Shown here piece by piece: positions 9,272 through 17,180 of a stretch of 64,000 nucleotides of DNA. The DNA comes from Actinomycetota bacterium. GTDB taxonomy: Bacteria; Actinomycetota; Acidimicrobiia; Actinomarinales; Actinomarinaceae. How positions within the stretch are numbered: position 1 is the first letter of the stretch; each line of letters opens with the position of its first letter. The position numbers and the translations under genes were made by a program. The stretch spans positions 11,914-75,913 of the forward strand of contig JAQCEB010000002.1 of the NCBI GenBank assembly GCA_027729925.1, given 5' to 3'. The notes below the pieces were generated by a model. That model did not search any database, was not told the DNA's origin, and was given only the letters and a program-made list of their open reading frames with translations.

Positions 9272-9284
9272 CAATCCTCCGATC

Positions 9285-10106
9285 TTATTTCTTATCTCTT
9301 TCTTTGATTACTCTTTCTTCAAAAGTCTTTTTGATTTGATTAATTAATTCATGTTTTGGTAATTCAATATCATCAATACGAGAAATACAATGTCCGTGTT
9401 TTGCAGTAGATAAAATAAAAGCTCCTTGGATTGTGTTTAATTTATCTATATGAATCAATCCTTCCTTGACGGGCAAAATTCCTTCTCTACCAAAATCTAG
9501 TAAATATTGCCGAGTTATTGAATCTAAAATTCCTAACTCAAGCTTTGGAACAAAAATTTGGTCATCTGATATCCATCCAAATGTAAAAGTCGGTCCCTCT
9601 AGGACTTCACCACTCTTACCTATTAGTAGCGCATCTGTATACCCATTCATTTCTGCTTTTCGTGTGTGGCTAATATTCATCCCATACGATGTAGATTTTG
9701 TTCCAAGGTTGAATGCTTCATCTTGACTATAATCGCCAGAACTATGCCAAAACGCTTTTTGGGTTTCTAATGTAAAATATTCAGGAATATTTACTGGAGG
9801 TTGATGGAAACAAAATACATTGTACCCATCTTTACTATCTCTTAAAATAAGAGTTCTAACATATCCATTTTCAAATGAATTAGCAACTTTATAAATATTT
9901 TTTTTAATTTCATCAAAATCTATATTTTCAAAGAATACTTTTTTAGCTGATCTTTGAAATCTCTCAAGATGTCGTTCAACACCGAAGGGATAACCTTGAT
10001 GTATTTTTATCGCTTCAAATATGCCATCACCTCTCAAAACAGCTAGATCTTCAATGGAAATACTGAAGTCTGATTTAGATACTTCGATGCCATTTTTTAA
10101 ATACAA
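9285..10106 (-). CDS. Class IV aminotransferase (branched-chain aminotransferase / ADC lyase-like)
   Basis: A 273-residue PLP enzyme of fold type IV. The start (MYLKNGIEVSKSDFSISIED) and LRGDGIFEAIKI match the N-terminal strand and R-G-D/Y-G-x-F-E motif. HLERFQRSAKK follows, GTKSTSYGMN near residue 137 carries the probable PLP lysine, and GEVLEGPTFTFGWI is the characteristic E-G-x-x-x-N/T-x-F phosphate-site region. The family includes IlvE, D-amino acid aminotransferase and aminodeoxychorismate lyase (PabC). The ~270-residue length favours a PabC- or Dat-like member over IlvE, but specificity is undecided. It lies 1 bp from nadE and 13 bp from selD in the same minus-strand run. Confidence 0.78.
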   Translation of the reverse strand: MYLKNGIEVSKSDFSISIEDLAVLRGDGIFEAIKIHQGYPFGVERHLERFQRSAKKVFFENIDFDEIKKNIYKVANSFENGYVRTLILRDSKDGYNVFCFHQPPVNIPEYFTLETQKAFWHSSGDYSQDEAFNLGTKSTSYGMNISHTRKAEMNGYTDALLIGKSGEVLEGPTFTFGWISDDQIFVPKLELGILDSITRQYLLDFGREGILPVKEGLIHIDKLNTIQGAFILSTAKHGHCISRIDDIELPKHELINQIKKTFEERVIKERDKK

Positions 10107-10107
10107 A

Positions 10108-11814
10108 TTAACCCCTGTCCCTTATATATGTATTTGTAATAGGCATTCTCCTATCTTTACCAAAAGCTTTTTCTGTTAACTTTACCCCAGGTGCAACTTG
10201 TTTTCTTTTATATTCATTCCTATCAACTTTTTCTAACACTCCATAAACTATCTCTTCATCAATACCCTCAGATATTATTTTTTCAGAAGAGCTATCTTCT
10301 TCAATGTAAAGATTTAAAATTTTGTCTAGTAATTCATAATCAGGAAGTGAGTCTTTATCAAGTTGATTTGGTCTTAACTCTGCACTGGGTTCTTTTGAAA
10401 TAGAGTTTTGAGGAATTACTTTTGAAATAGAGTTTCTGTAATTTGAAAGATTATACACCTCCGTTTTGTATACATCTTTTAAAAGAGCAAATCCACCAGC
10501 TAAATCACCATACAATGTTGAATAACCAACAGCCATTTCCGATTTATTGCCTGTTGAAACTACCATAGCACCAGTCTGATTTGATAAAGCCATTAATAGA
10601 TTCCCTCTAATTCTTGATTGAATATTTTCATCGGTAACAGAGATGATTTTTTCATTAAATTGCTTTGTTAAAATTTCCCTATATTTCTCGACTAACTCTT
10701 CGATTTCAATTACTTTCAGCTCTATTCCTAAATTAGTTGCTAATGAACTAGCATCTATTAAAGAATCTGGTGAATTAAATTTTGTTGGCATAGCAACACA
10801 TGTTACATTTTCTGAACCTAATGCATCAACAGCAATTGTTGCAGTTAAAGCAGAATCAATACCTCCAGAAAGCCCGATTAAAACTTTTTTAAATTTATTT
10901 TTTTTAACATAATCACGTAAACCTAATTTAAGAGCAGTATAAACTTCTTCATTTTTGGATAGTTCTTTGTAATTTTTCGTTGTATTAAGGTTTAGAGTTT
11001 TTTCCCTAATTTTTAAATTTGTATTTTTAGATTCATTTTTTACATCTAGTTCAAGTTCAATATGAAAAATTTCTTCCTGAAATTGATTACTTTGATGAAT
11101 AATTTCACCATTCTTGTTAACAATAAACGATCCGCCATCAAATACAAGCTCATCTTGACCACCAACAGTGTTTAGGTAAATTATTGGAACTCCTAATAGC
11201 TTTGCTTGTTCTACAACTAAATTTTTTCTATTTGTGGACTTATTTATATCAAAGGGAGAAGCATTAATATTGATAATCAAAGATGCTCCGTTTTTTACTT
11301 GTAAAGAGGCTGGTCCATCGTTAATCCAAATATCTTCGCAAATACTAATTCCAACTGCAATGTTTTCATACCAAAATAATTTTCCTGGGTCATTTCCTTT
11401 TGAAAAATATCTAGCTTCGTCAAAAACTGAATAGTTTGGCAGAAAACACTTATGGTATATACCTTTGACGTCACCATTTTGTACAATTGCTGCTGCGTTT
11501 GCTATACCTCTGCTTTTTAAATCAGTTTTATTAACATCTTTCGTTCTATCAACAAAACCGATAATTGCACTTGATTCACTTGAAAACTCAGCAATCTCCT
11601 CAAGTACTGAATAATTTTTACCCAAAAAGCTTTCTCTTAACAACAAATCTTCTGGAGGATACCCTGTTAAGCAAAGTTCTGGAAAAATTACGATATCAGA
11701 TTCTACGCTTTCTGCAATTTCAATGGTATTTAATATAGTTTCTTTATTTTGCTGAATCGCACCAACAGGAAATGATAATTGTGCTCCAGTTATACGAATT
11801 TTTTTTTGTTCCAC
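10108..11814 (-). CDS. nadE: Glutamine-dependent NAD+ synthetase
   Basis: A 568-residue two-domain enzyme for the last step of NAD synthesis: amidation of nicotinate adenine dinucleotide using ammonia from glutamine. The N-terminal nitrilase-like glutaminase shows its Glu-Lys-Cys set in FPELCLTGYPPEDLL, YHKCFLPNYSVFDE and VGISICEDIWIN. The C-terminal synthetase domain begins with the ATP pyrophosphatase loop VLIGLSGGIDSALTA and continues with VSTGNKSEMAVGYSTLYGD and KEPSAELRP. Both domains look intact. It is preceded by 26 bp after the DUF4332 gene and followed by the aminotransferase at 1 bp, so it is likely co-transcribed with selD. Confidence 0.93.
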   Translation of the reverse strand: MEQKKIRITGAQLSFPVGAIQQNKETILNTIEIAESVESDIVIFPELCLTGYPPEDLLLRESFLGKNYSVLEEIAEFSSESSAIIGFVDRTKDVNKTDLKSRGIANAAAIVQNGDVKGIYHKCFLPNYSVFDEARYFSKGNDPGKLFWYENIAVGISICEDIWINDGPASLQVKNGASLIININASPFDINKSTNRKNLVVEQAKLLGVPIIYLNTVGGQDELVFDGGSFIVNKNGEIIHQSNQFQEEIFHIELELDVKNESKNTNLKIREKTLNLNTTKNYKELSKNEEVYTALKLGLRDYVKKNKFKKVLIGLSGGIDSALTATIAVDALGSENVTCVAMPTKFNSPDSLIDASSLATNLGIELKVIEIEELVEKYREILTKQFNEKIISVTDENIQSRIRGNLLMALSNQTGAMVVSTGNKSEMAVGYSTLYGDLAGGFALLKDVYKTEVYNLSNYRNSISKVIPQNSISKEPSAELRPNQLDKDSLPDYELLDKILNLYIEEDSSSEKIISEGIDEEIVYGVLEKVDRNEYKRKQVAPGVKLTEKAFGKDRRMPITNTYIRDRG

Positions 11815-11840
11815 TTATTAATTGTATCGTCTAAAAGTCT

Positions 11841-12245
11841 TTAAGAAGTAACGTTAATTTCTATATCTTTAGAGTCTTCAACCCAGTTAGTGATTCTTTT
11901 AAGTGATGGCATTCTATCAACAATGTTCTTCTTATTGTTAATTCTTTGCATGAGATCATGTAGGGATTCTGGATTTCTTCGACGTAATTCGGCAACAGTT
12001 TCAACACCTGCTGCCTCTAGAAGGTCAGCATAGTCACGTCCTAAGTTTTTTATTTTCATCAGCTCTGCTCTTCTAGCCCAATGTAATAATTTAGGAGAAC
12101 TTATACCAGTTTCACGAGTCAATAAAGCTCTGCCAGAACGAGTAGAGGCAATTTGTAGGAAAGTTTTTGTAGTTCTGACTCTAGCTCTCCTGAGCTTGGT
12201 TGCCTCTGTGTGGGTCATCCCATTTATAGAATCAATTGAATGCAT
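11841..12245 (-). CDS. DUF4332 / helix-hairpin-helix protein
   Basis: A 134-residue basic protein. The second half (LHWARRAELMKIKNLGRDY and AAGVETVAELRRRNPESL) is a helix-hairpin-helix pair of the DUF4332 type, where the conserved pattern is a G-x-x-y-A-x-L-L-x-x-G-I/V-x-T-V-x-E-L helix turn. HhH motifs usually bind DNA or RNA backbone non-specifically, but no function is established for this family. Arginine content is notably higher and the coding sequence is less AT-rich than its neighbours, which may reflect strong conservation. It stands alone, 61 bp from the MobA-like gene and 26 bp upstream of nadE. Confidence 0.65.
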   Translation of the reverse strand: MHSIDSINGMTHTEATKLRRARVRTTKTFLQIASTRSGRALLTRETGISSPKLLHWARRAELMKIKNLGRDYADLLEAAGVETVAELRRRNPESLHDLMQRINNKKNIVDRMPSLKRITNWVEDSKDIEINVTS

Positions 12246-12306
12246 GTTAAAATTTTACAAAAAAATTTTTTTAAACAAACTATTTTTTTGAAGAGTTTTT
12301 CCCACT

Positions 12307-12891
12307 CTAAAAATCTTTTTCTTCATTGTAATCAGTAGGACCCAAAAAATTAAAATTCACTTTTTTAAAATTAATTTCTGATGAAACAAAATAATGAATC
12401 ATATCAAAATCATCATCTGAAGTAATATTTTCAGTTTCTTCATCATTAGTTAAAAGTTCTAATTTACTCCAATATTGTCTTGGAATTGAAATTGGATAGT
12501 TTAATTTATATCTATACTGTGAAATCAATACATCTTCAGAAGTTTCTTTAAAAATTTTAATTACTTCTTCATTTACCTCAGGTTGATCTCCTAAAAAGAC
12601 TATTAAATTTTTGATTTCTTTAATGCTTTGAAAGTAATATAGTGCTGTTCTTAGAGAAGATATAATTCCCTCTTCCCAGTTTTCATTAATTAATATTGTT
12701 GAATTATAAAAGTTAATATTATCACTAAGAACTTCATTGTCAGAACCTAAAACTACTGCTAATTCATCAAAATGTGGTTGAACTTTGTCGATTATTACTT
12801 GTAGAAGAGGTTTGTCTTTTACTTCGGCTAGAAGCTTTGGAAACCCCATTCTAGTTGATTCCCCAGCCGCAAGAATTACTGCAGCATTCAT
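12307..12891 (-). CDS. MobA/MocA-like nucleotidyltransferase
   Basis: A 194-residue protein beginning with the NTP-transferase signature AAVILAAGESTRMGFPKLL, which holds the nucleotide-binding G-x-x-R-M-G-x-x-K motif. LIVFLGDQPEV supplies the metal-binding D of the G-D-x-P motif. This is the fold of MobA, MocA and related molybdopterin guanylyl- and cytidylyltransferases, and of other MobA-like cofactor nucleotidyltransferases. No molybdenum cofactor gene is adjacent, so the substrate stays open. Its start overlaps the stop of the upstream membrane protein by 4 bp, implying translational coupling. Confidence 0.75.
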   Translation of the reverse strand: MNAAVILAAGESTRMGFPKLLAEVKDKPLLQVIIDKVQPHFDELAVVLGSDNEVLSDNINFYNSTILINENWEEGIISSLRTALYYFQSIKEIKNLIVFLGDQPEVNEEVIKIFKETSEDVLISQYRYKLNYPISIPRQYWSKLELLTNDEETENITSDDDFDMIHYFVSSEINFKKVNFNFLGPTDYNEEKDF

Positions 12892-13508
12892 ATAAAAACT
12901 GATGAGGCGATTGAAGATCCAAAAAATACTGATACCAAAAGAAGTAAAACTTCAATACTTCTTAAACTATAAACTTGTTTTAATCCTGATCCAAGAGTTG
13001 CTAAGCCATACACACCTACAATTAGGAGTAACAAAAACTGTATTAGAAATGAATTTGAAAATAAAGAAATTCCAAATAAAAAACTTGGTACTGATGAAAA
13101 ACAAAAAATTATCAACACTTCAGAATATTTAGGAAGTTTTCGAAAAAGATATTTAAGTAGTACAAACATTACAGCTGTCACAAGTAATCCTGAAATAATT
13201 GAATTAAGAAGAGTAGTAATAAGAGTACTTGTCTCATTATATTGGGAACTTAAAAGTTCAAATTCAACAATTAGTTGTCTAATTAAAGACATTTCTTGAT
13301 TAGGTAAATCTTGTGATATAAGAGCAACATTAGCGTTTAAAAAATCAACTGTACTTTGAAATAATTTACCTATACCTAAAGTACTTAAAATCGTAGTAGC
13401 CAAATAAATTGCAACACCTTTTTGAATACTTGATTGATTATTGATTAAATCAAAATAAATATTCTTATCTAATTTAAGAATCTTTATAAAGATATTTTTT
13501 TCATTCAT
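12888..13508 (-). CDS. Multi-pass membrane protein, possibly Yip1-like
   Basis: A 206-residue protein with about five hydrophobic segments in the arrangement of Yip1-domain proteins: a helix near residue 32 (VAIYLATTILSTLGIG), a long loop, then four helices to the C-terminus. No catalytic or binding motif can be seen, so the assignment rests on topology alone. It is coupled by a 4 bp overlap to the MobA-like gene and divergent from the 105-residue membrane gene, with 29 bp between the two starts. Confidence 0.45.
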   Translation of the reverse strand: MNEKNIFIKILKLDKNIYFDLINNQSSIQKGVAIYLATTILSTLGIGKLFQSTVDFLNANVALISQDLPNQEMSLIRQLIVEFELLSSQYNETSTLITTLLNSIISGLLVTAVMFVLLKYLFRKLPKYSEVLIIFCFSSVPSFLFGISLFSNSFLIQFLLLLIVGVYGLATLGSGLKQVYSLRSIEVLLLLVSVFFGSSIASSVFI

Positions 13509-13537
13509 TTTATCTTTTTCTATTTAAAATCTATCTT

Positions 13538-13855
13538 ATGACTATAACAAAAATATTTTCATATCTTGTGGTGATTACAATGACAATTGTAATCATCTGG
13601 GCCCAGAATCAAATACCAATAACAGAATCATCAATTCCAGAACTTCCATGGGGTGTAGTCTCTTTAATTGATCTATATTCTGGATTTATTTTTATTAGCA
13701 TTTGGATAGTTTTTAAAGAAAATCTATCTACTGCACTTATATGGACATTTTTTATGATGATTTTAGGAAATCTAACAACAGCAATTTATGTTTTATATAG
13801 TTATAAAAAAGCTGAAGGCGATATGAAGAAATTTTTTCTAGGTAAAAATATTTAA
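13538..13855 (+). CDS. Small membrane protein, DUF1475-like
   Basis: A 105-residue protein with three predicted membrane helices. The order of W and P residues (ELPWGVVSLIDLYSGFIFIS, then IWTFFMMILGNLTTAIYVL) resembles DUF1475 proteins, which have no known function. It ends with a short charged cytoplasmic tail (KKAEGDMKKFFLGK). It is the only plus-strand gene in this part of the window and converges with the Fe-S oxidoreductase with a 4 bp overlap. Confidence 0.5.
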   Translation: MTITKIFSYLVVITMTIVIIWAQNQIPITESSIPELPWGVVSLIDLYSGFIFISIWIVFKENLSTALIWTFFMMILGNLTTAIYVLYSYKKAEGDMKKFFLGKNI

Positions 13856-16011
13856 TCTTTTTTCAAGTTATCTAAAAGTATTAAAGACACATCACGAACT
13901 TTAACTTGATCACCATATCCAAGTTCTTTAACTCCATCGTCCATCATAATAAAACAAAATGGGCAAGCTACTGCAACTTCATCTGCCCCAGTATCAATAG
14001 CTTCTTGTGATCTTTCAATATTAATTTTTTTTCCAACTGACTCTTCCATCCACATTCTGCCCCCACCAGCACCGCAACAAAAACTTTTGGTTCCCTGTCT
14101 TTTCATTTCTCTTATTTCGACTCCACCTATTGACCCAACTATCTCTCTTGGTGCTGTATAAATATCATTTTGTCTTCCTAAGTAACAAGAATCGTGATAT
14201 GTAATTTTGTGAGGCTTGTCACTTGAGCCAACCTCAATACGTCCGGATTGAACTAATTCTGTTAATAGCTGACTGTGATGAATAACTTCAAACTCTCCTC
14301 CAAGCTGAGGATACTCATTTGCAATAGTATTAAAACAATGAGGACATTGGGTAATGATTTTTTCAACTTTTAGATTATTCATATTTTCTATGTTCTGAAT
14401 AGCAAGTTGCTGAAAAAGATATTCATTCCCGGTTCTTCGAGCTGAATCGCCTGTACATACCTCTTTTGGACCTAAAACAGCAAATGAAACACCTGCCCGT
14501 TTTAATAAAGTTGCTACAGCTTTTGTAACTGGTATATTTCTATCATCAAAAGCTCCAGCACAACCAACCCAATATAAATAGTCATATTCATCACAATTAC
14601 TTTCATTAATAATTGGAATTTCAAAATCTAAATCTTCTGACCACTTTAATCTATCATTTTGTGAAGCACCCCATGGGTTAGCTGAGTTTTCCATCGCAAC
14701 ATAGGCTTTTCCAAGCTCTGTAGGAAAATCTGAAGCCATTAATGCCAAATGTCTCCTCATGTCTAAAATTTTGTCTAGAATTTCAATATTTACAGGACAT
14801 ATTTCGTCACATGCCTTACAAGAAGTACAAGCCCAAATTTCTTCGCTAGTAATTCTTTCAAATACATTTGATGAATTTACCTTTAAGACTGGTGGTGTCA
14901 ATACAGTCGATGTAACTTGTGGAATTCCAGAATCAGCCATTACTTGACCAAGCTTTAAAATTATTTCTCGAGGGTCTAATGACTTTCCAGTTTGATTTGC
15001 AGGACAAACTGATGTACATCTACCACAAACAGTACATGCATCTAAATCCATAAGTTGCTTCCAAGTAAAGTCTTCAATACCTTCAACACCGACAGTGTCA
15101 ATGTCAGCCATCTCAAGTAAGTTACCAATATCTTTCATTGCACCTTTAGGTCTATCTTTTGGTGAAAAAAACATATTTAATGGAGATGTAATCATGTGTC
15201 TTAATTTTGATAAAGGAAGTGCTATCAAAAATACTAAAAACAAAACAACATGAAGTATCCAAGAAATTCTGTGAAAAATTTCAGGATTTTGAATTGGAAT
15301 TGTCTTTGCAAAAAAATAACCGACAAATGACCATTTTTCATAACTTGGAAAATTTTCCAAAGCTATTCTTCCAGCTTCTGTAGTGACTCCTGTAATTCCA
15401 AGAAGAATAAGTAGTGATAAAGTTAAGTAATCATCTAGATTAGTTTTTGTTTTAATTCTAAATTCTGTTCCGAATATTCTTCTAGTTAATGCCCAAACTA
15501 AACCAAATAAAAACGCTAAAGTAGCAAGCTCTAATATAAAAGAGTAAACGATGTAAGTTTGACCTTGAAGAAATTTTAAACTTGGAGGCATCAAGTGATG
15601 GATTTCTAAAGTTACTGTACCTGCAAATAACCCGATAAATCCTACATAAATCAAAGAATGCATTAAACCTGCTGCTTTGAATCTCAACAGTGTTTTCATT
15701 GTTAAACCGCTTAAAAGATTGGATAATCTAGTAGCAGTCTTTACTTTTCTGACTTCAGACTTTCCTCGATTCCAGTTTTTTACTCTTAAAGAAAATAAAT
15801 AACCTGAAATAAATATCGTTGCTGAGCTTAGAACATAAAAAATATATTGTATGATCTTTGGAATATTTACAAAAACTTCTCTTCCATCTATTATTTCTCC
15901 TTCAGGAAAAATATAACTAGCTACCCACAAGAATATTGTTCCTAAAGAAGCTCCAGCTGAAAAAAGTAAAACATAATCGTTTGATTTATGTTTTAAAAAT
16001 AATTTATTCAC
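13852..16011 (-). CDS. Membrane-bound Fe-S oxidoreductase (heterodisulfide-reductase-like, NarI-like N-terminus)
   Basis: A 719-residue, three-part protein. The first ~280 residues have six to seven hydrophobic helices with histidines (HHLMPP, RISWILHVVLF) suggesting a NarI-like haem b/quinone domain. A ferredoxin part follows with two 4Fe-4S motifs, CTVCGRCTSVCP from residue ~326 and CTSCKACDEICP from ~395. The C-terminal part has two CCG (HdrB-like) domains, the second with SFCCGAGGGRMW near residue 645. In other bacteria this family moves electrons between ETF or other carriers and the quinone pool, and often accompanies acyl-CoA dehydrogenases. Here it may serve the DmdC-like dehydrogenase at 3-4.7 kb and the enoyl-CoA hydratase at 55 kb; that is inference. 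It overlaps proC by 8 bp. Confidence 0.82.
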   Translation of the reverse strand: MNKLFLKHKSNDYVLLFSAGASLGTIFLWVASYIFPEGEIIDGREVFVNIPKIIQYIFYVLSSATIFISGYLFSLRVKNWNRGKSEVRKVKTATRLSNLLSGLTMKTLLRFKAAGLMHSLIYVGFIGLFAGTVTLEIHHLMPPSLKFLQGQTYIVYSFILELATLAFLFGLVWALTRRIFGTEFRIKTKTNLDDYLTLSLLILLGITGVTTEAGRIALENFPSYEKWSFVGYFFAKTIPIQNPEIFHRISWILHVVLFLVFLIALPLSKLRHMITSPLNMFFSPKDRPKGAMKDIGNLLEMADIDTVGVEGIEDFTWKQLMDLDACTVCGRCTSVCPANQTGKSLDPREIILKLGQVMADSGIPQVTSTVLTPPVLKVNSSNVFERITSEEIWACTSCKACDEICPVNIEILDKILDMRRHLALMASDFPTELGKAYVAMENSANPWGASQNDRLKWSEDLDFEIPIINESNCDEYDYLYWVGCAGAFDDRNIPVTKAVATLLKRAGVSFAVLGPKEVCTGDSARRTGNEYLFQQLAIQNIENMNNLKVEKIITQCPHCFNTIANEYPQLGGEFEVIHHSQLLTELVQSGRIEVGSSDKPHKITYHDSCYLGRQNDIYTAPREIVGSIGGVEIREMKRQGTKSFCCGAGGGRMWMEESVGKKINIERSQEAIDTGADEVAVACPFCFIMMDDGVKELGYGDQVKVRDVSLILLDNLKKD

Positions 16012-16807
16012 TCTCTAGCTCTTTTGATATTTCTATTGATCTATTTGTTGCTTTATTAATTGCGTTATAGATTATCTTATCAAAAGAATCTAACTCTAGC
16101 GAATTTAAACCTGCTTCCGTTGTACCTTTCGGTGATTTAACTTTACTTACCAATGCACTAAAACTTTCATTATCGCTTATTAAACCTGGCAATGATTTAA
16201 CAAGCTCTTTAACTACTAGTTCTGAATTCTCCTCACTCAAACCAAGTTCTGAACCGACTTTTACTAATTGAGATGAAAGTTCATAAAACCAAGCTGGACC
16301 ACTTCCAGATAAGGCTGTTATTAACGGGAATATACTTTCATCAAACTCTTTTACAGTACCTAGCTTCTGTAGATTTTTCTCTATAAAATTTAGATAATCG
16401 CCTTCATAGTTTTTTGTATATGGAATAAATCCATTGTTATTTTCAATTAATAAATTTGGCATAACACGTATAACTTTATTTGATAGAGTTCTACTTATAT
16501 GGTCAATGCTTAAGCCAGCAACAGGTGAGCAAATTAAAACATCCTCTCTTACTTTTGATTTATTACTTTGCAAAAATTCATTTACAACTTGGGGTTTTAT
16601 ACATAAGAGTAAAATTCCAGAATCTATTATGTCGATATCAGTTTTAACTTCTATATTGTAATTATTTTCAATTTGCTTAGCCAACTGTATATTTGTCTCA
16701 TAACAAAAATAATTTTTGAAATCAGAAGAATTTGTATTAAGAAACCCGTTTAAAAAAGCTTTTCCTAAGTTGCCTAATCCTATTATGTGAATATTTAGCT
16801 CTTTCAT
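16004..16807 (-). CDS. proC: Pyrroline-5-carboxylate reductase
   Basis: A 267-residue enzyme for the NAD(P)H-dependent last step of proline synthesis. The N-terminal Rossmann motif is IHIIGLGNLGKAFLNGF. ILLLCIKPQVVNEFL and the ProC signature around ITALSGSGPAWFYE with KSPKGTTEAGLNSLE follow, the last containing the conserved T-P/K-G-G/T-T-E/I region. Length matches the family. It overlaps the Fe-S oxidoreductase start by 8 bp, and it is divergent from the zinc-finger/dnaK operon across a 147 bp spacer. Confidence 0.9.
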   Translation of the reverse strand: MKELNIHIIGLGNLGKAFLNGFLNTNSSDFKNYFCYETNIQLAKQIENNYNIEVKTDIDIIDSGILLLCIKPQVVNEFLQSNKSKVREDVLICSPVAGLSIDHISRTLSNKVIRVMPNLLIENNNGFIPYTKNYEGDYLNFIEKNLQKLGTVKEFDESIFPLITALSGSGPAWFYELSSQLVKVGSELGLSEENSELVVKELVKSLPGLISDNESFSALVSKVKSPKGTTEAGLNSLELDSFDKIIYNAINKATNRSIEISKELESE

Positions 16808-16898
16808 TACTACATAATATCAGGTAAAAAAATCAAATAATTTTAGAAATAATAAAAAATATTTCACATAAAAAATAAGTTGTGATATATTTATATTA

Positions 16899-16922
16899 AA
16901 TCTAAGTTAAATTACTTAGATT
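16899..16922. promoter_or_regulatory. Inverted repeat upstream of the zinc-finger/dnaK operon, possible HspR operator
   Basis: Two perfect 9 bp arms, AATCTAAGT and ACTTAGATT, are separated by TAAATT, ending 32 bp before the ATG at 16955. The classical HAIR element bound by HspR is CTTGAGT-N7-ACTCAAG. The inner AAGT...ACTT half-sites are similar, but the spacer is 6 rather than 7 and the outer bases differ. Because hspR is the last gene of the operon that follows, autoregulation through this site is a reasonable guess, not a demonstration. Confidence 0.45.
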
Positions 16923-16954
16923 ACTTATATAAATAAACATAGAAAAGGATAAAA

Positions 16955-17155
16955 ATGAGTAGCACATTAACAGCTTCACAAGTAAAACCTGGTGTGCGTA
17001 GATCAAAAAAATACACTTCAGGTCGAATTTGTGCATTTGAATCATGCGAAACAGTAATAAGCATGTATAACAAGAAAAAATATTGTTTTCTACATGCCCC
17101 AATCTCCTATCCAAGGATCAGAGGGCATTTGCCTAGAGAACAAGAGTTGAATTAA
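16955..17155 (+). CDS. Small zinc-finger protein, paralogue of the gene at 40601
   Basis: A 66-residue basic protein with AAAAGGA before its ATG. Four potential metal ligands occur as C-x4-C-x12-C-x2-H: RICAFESCETVIS then MYNKKKYCFLHAP, ending in a basic YPRIRGHLPRE tail. The same pattern, with the same S-x-Y-N-K and YPR-x-RG blocks, appears in the gene at 40601, so the two are paralogues. Similar C/H-with-YN motifs are found in small actinobacterial proteins, but I cannot name a characterised family. It is the first gene upstream of dnaK (25 bp gap, no visible terminator), so it may be heat-shock co-expressed. A nucleic-acid-binding or ribosome-associated role would fit its charge, as inference. 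Confidence 0.72.
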   Translation: MSSTLTASQVKPGVRRSKKYTSGRICAFESCETVISMYNKKKYCFLHAPISYPRIRGHLPREQELN

Positions 17156-17180
17156 ATAAACTTTATTAGAAAGGAAAATA

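Noticed and set aside
9091..9339. 82-codon plus-strand open frame opposite the start of selD
   Set aside because: It is antisense to the Sec-containing SelD coding region and has no recognisable protein features.
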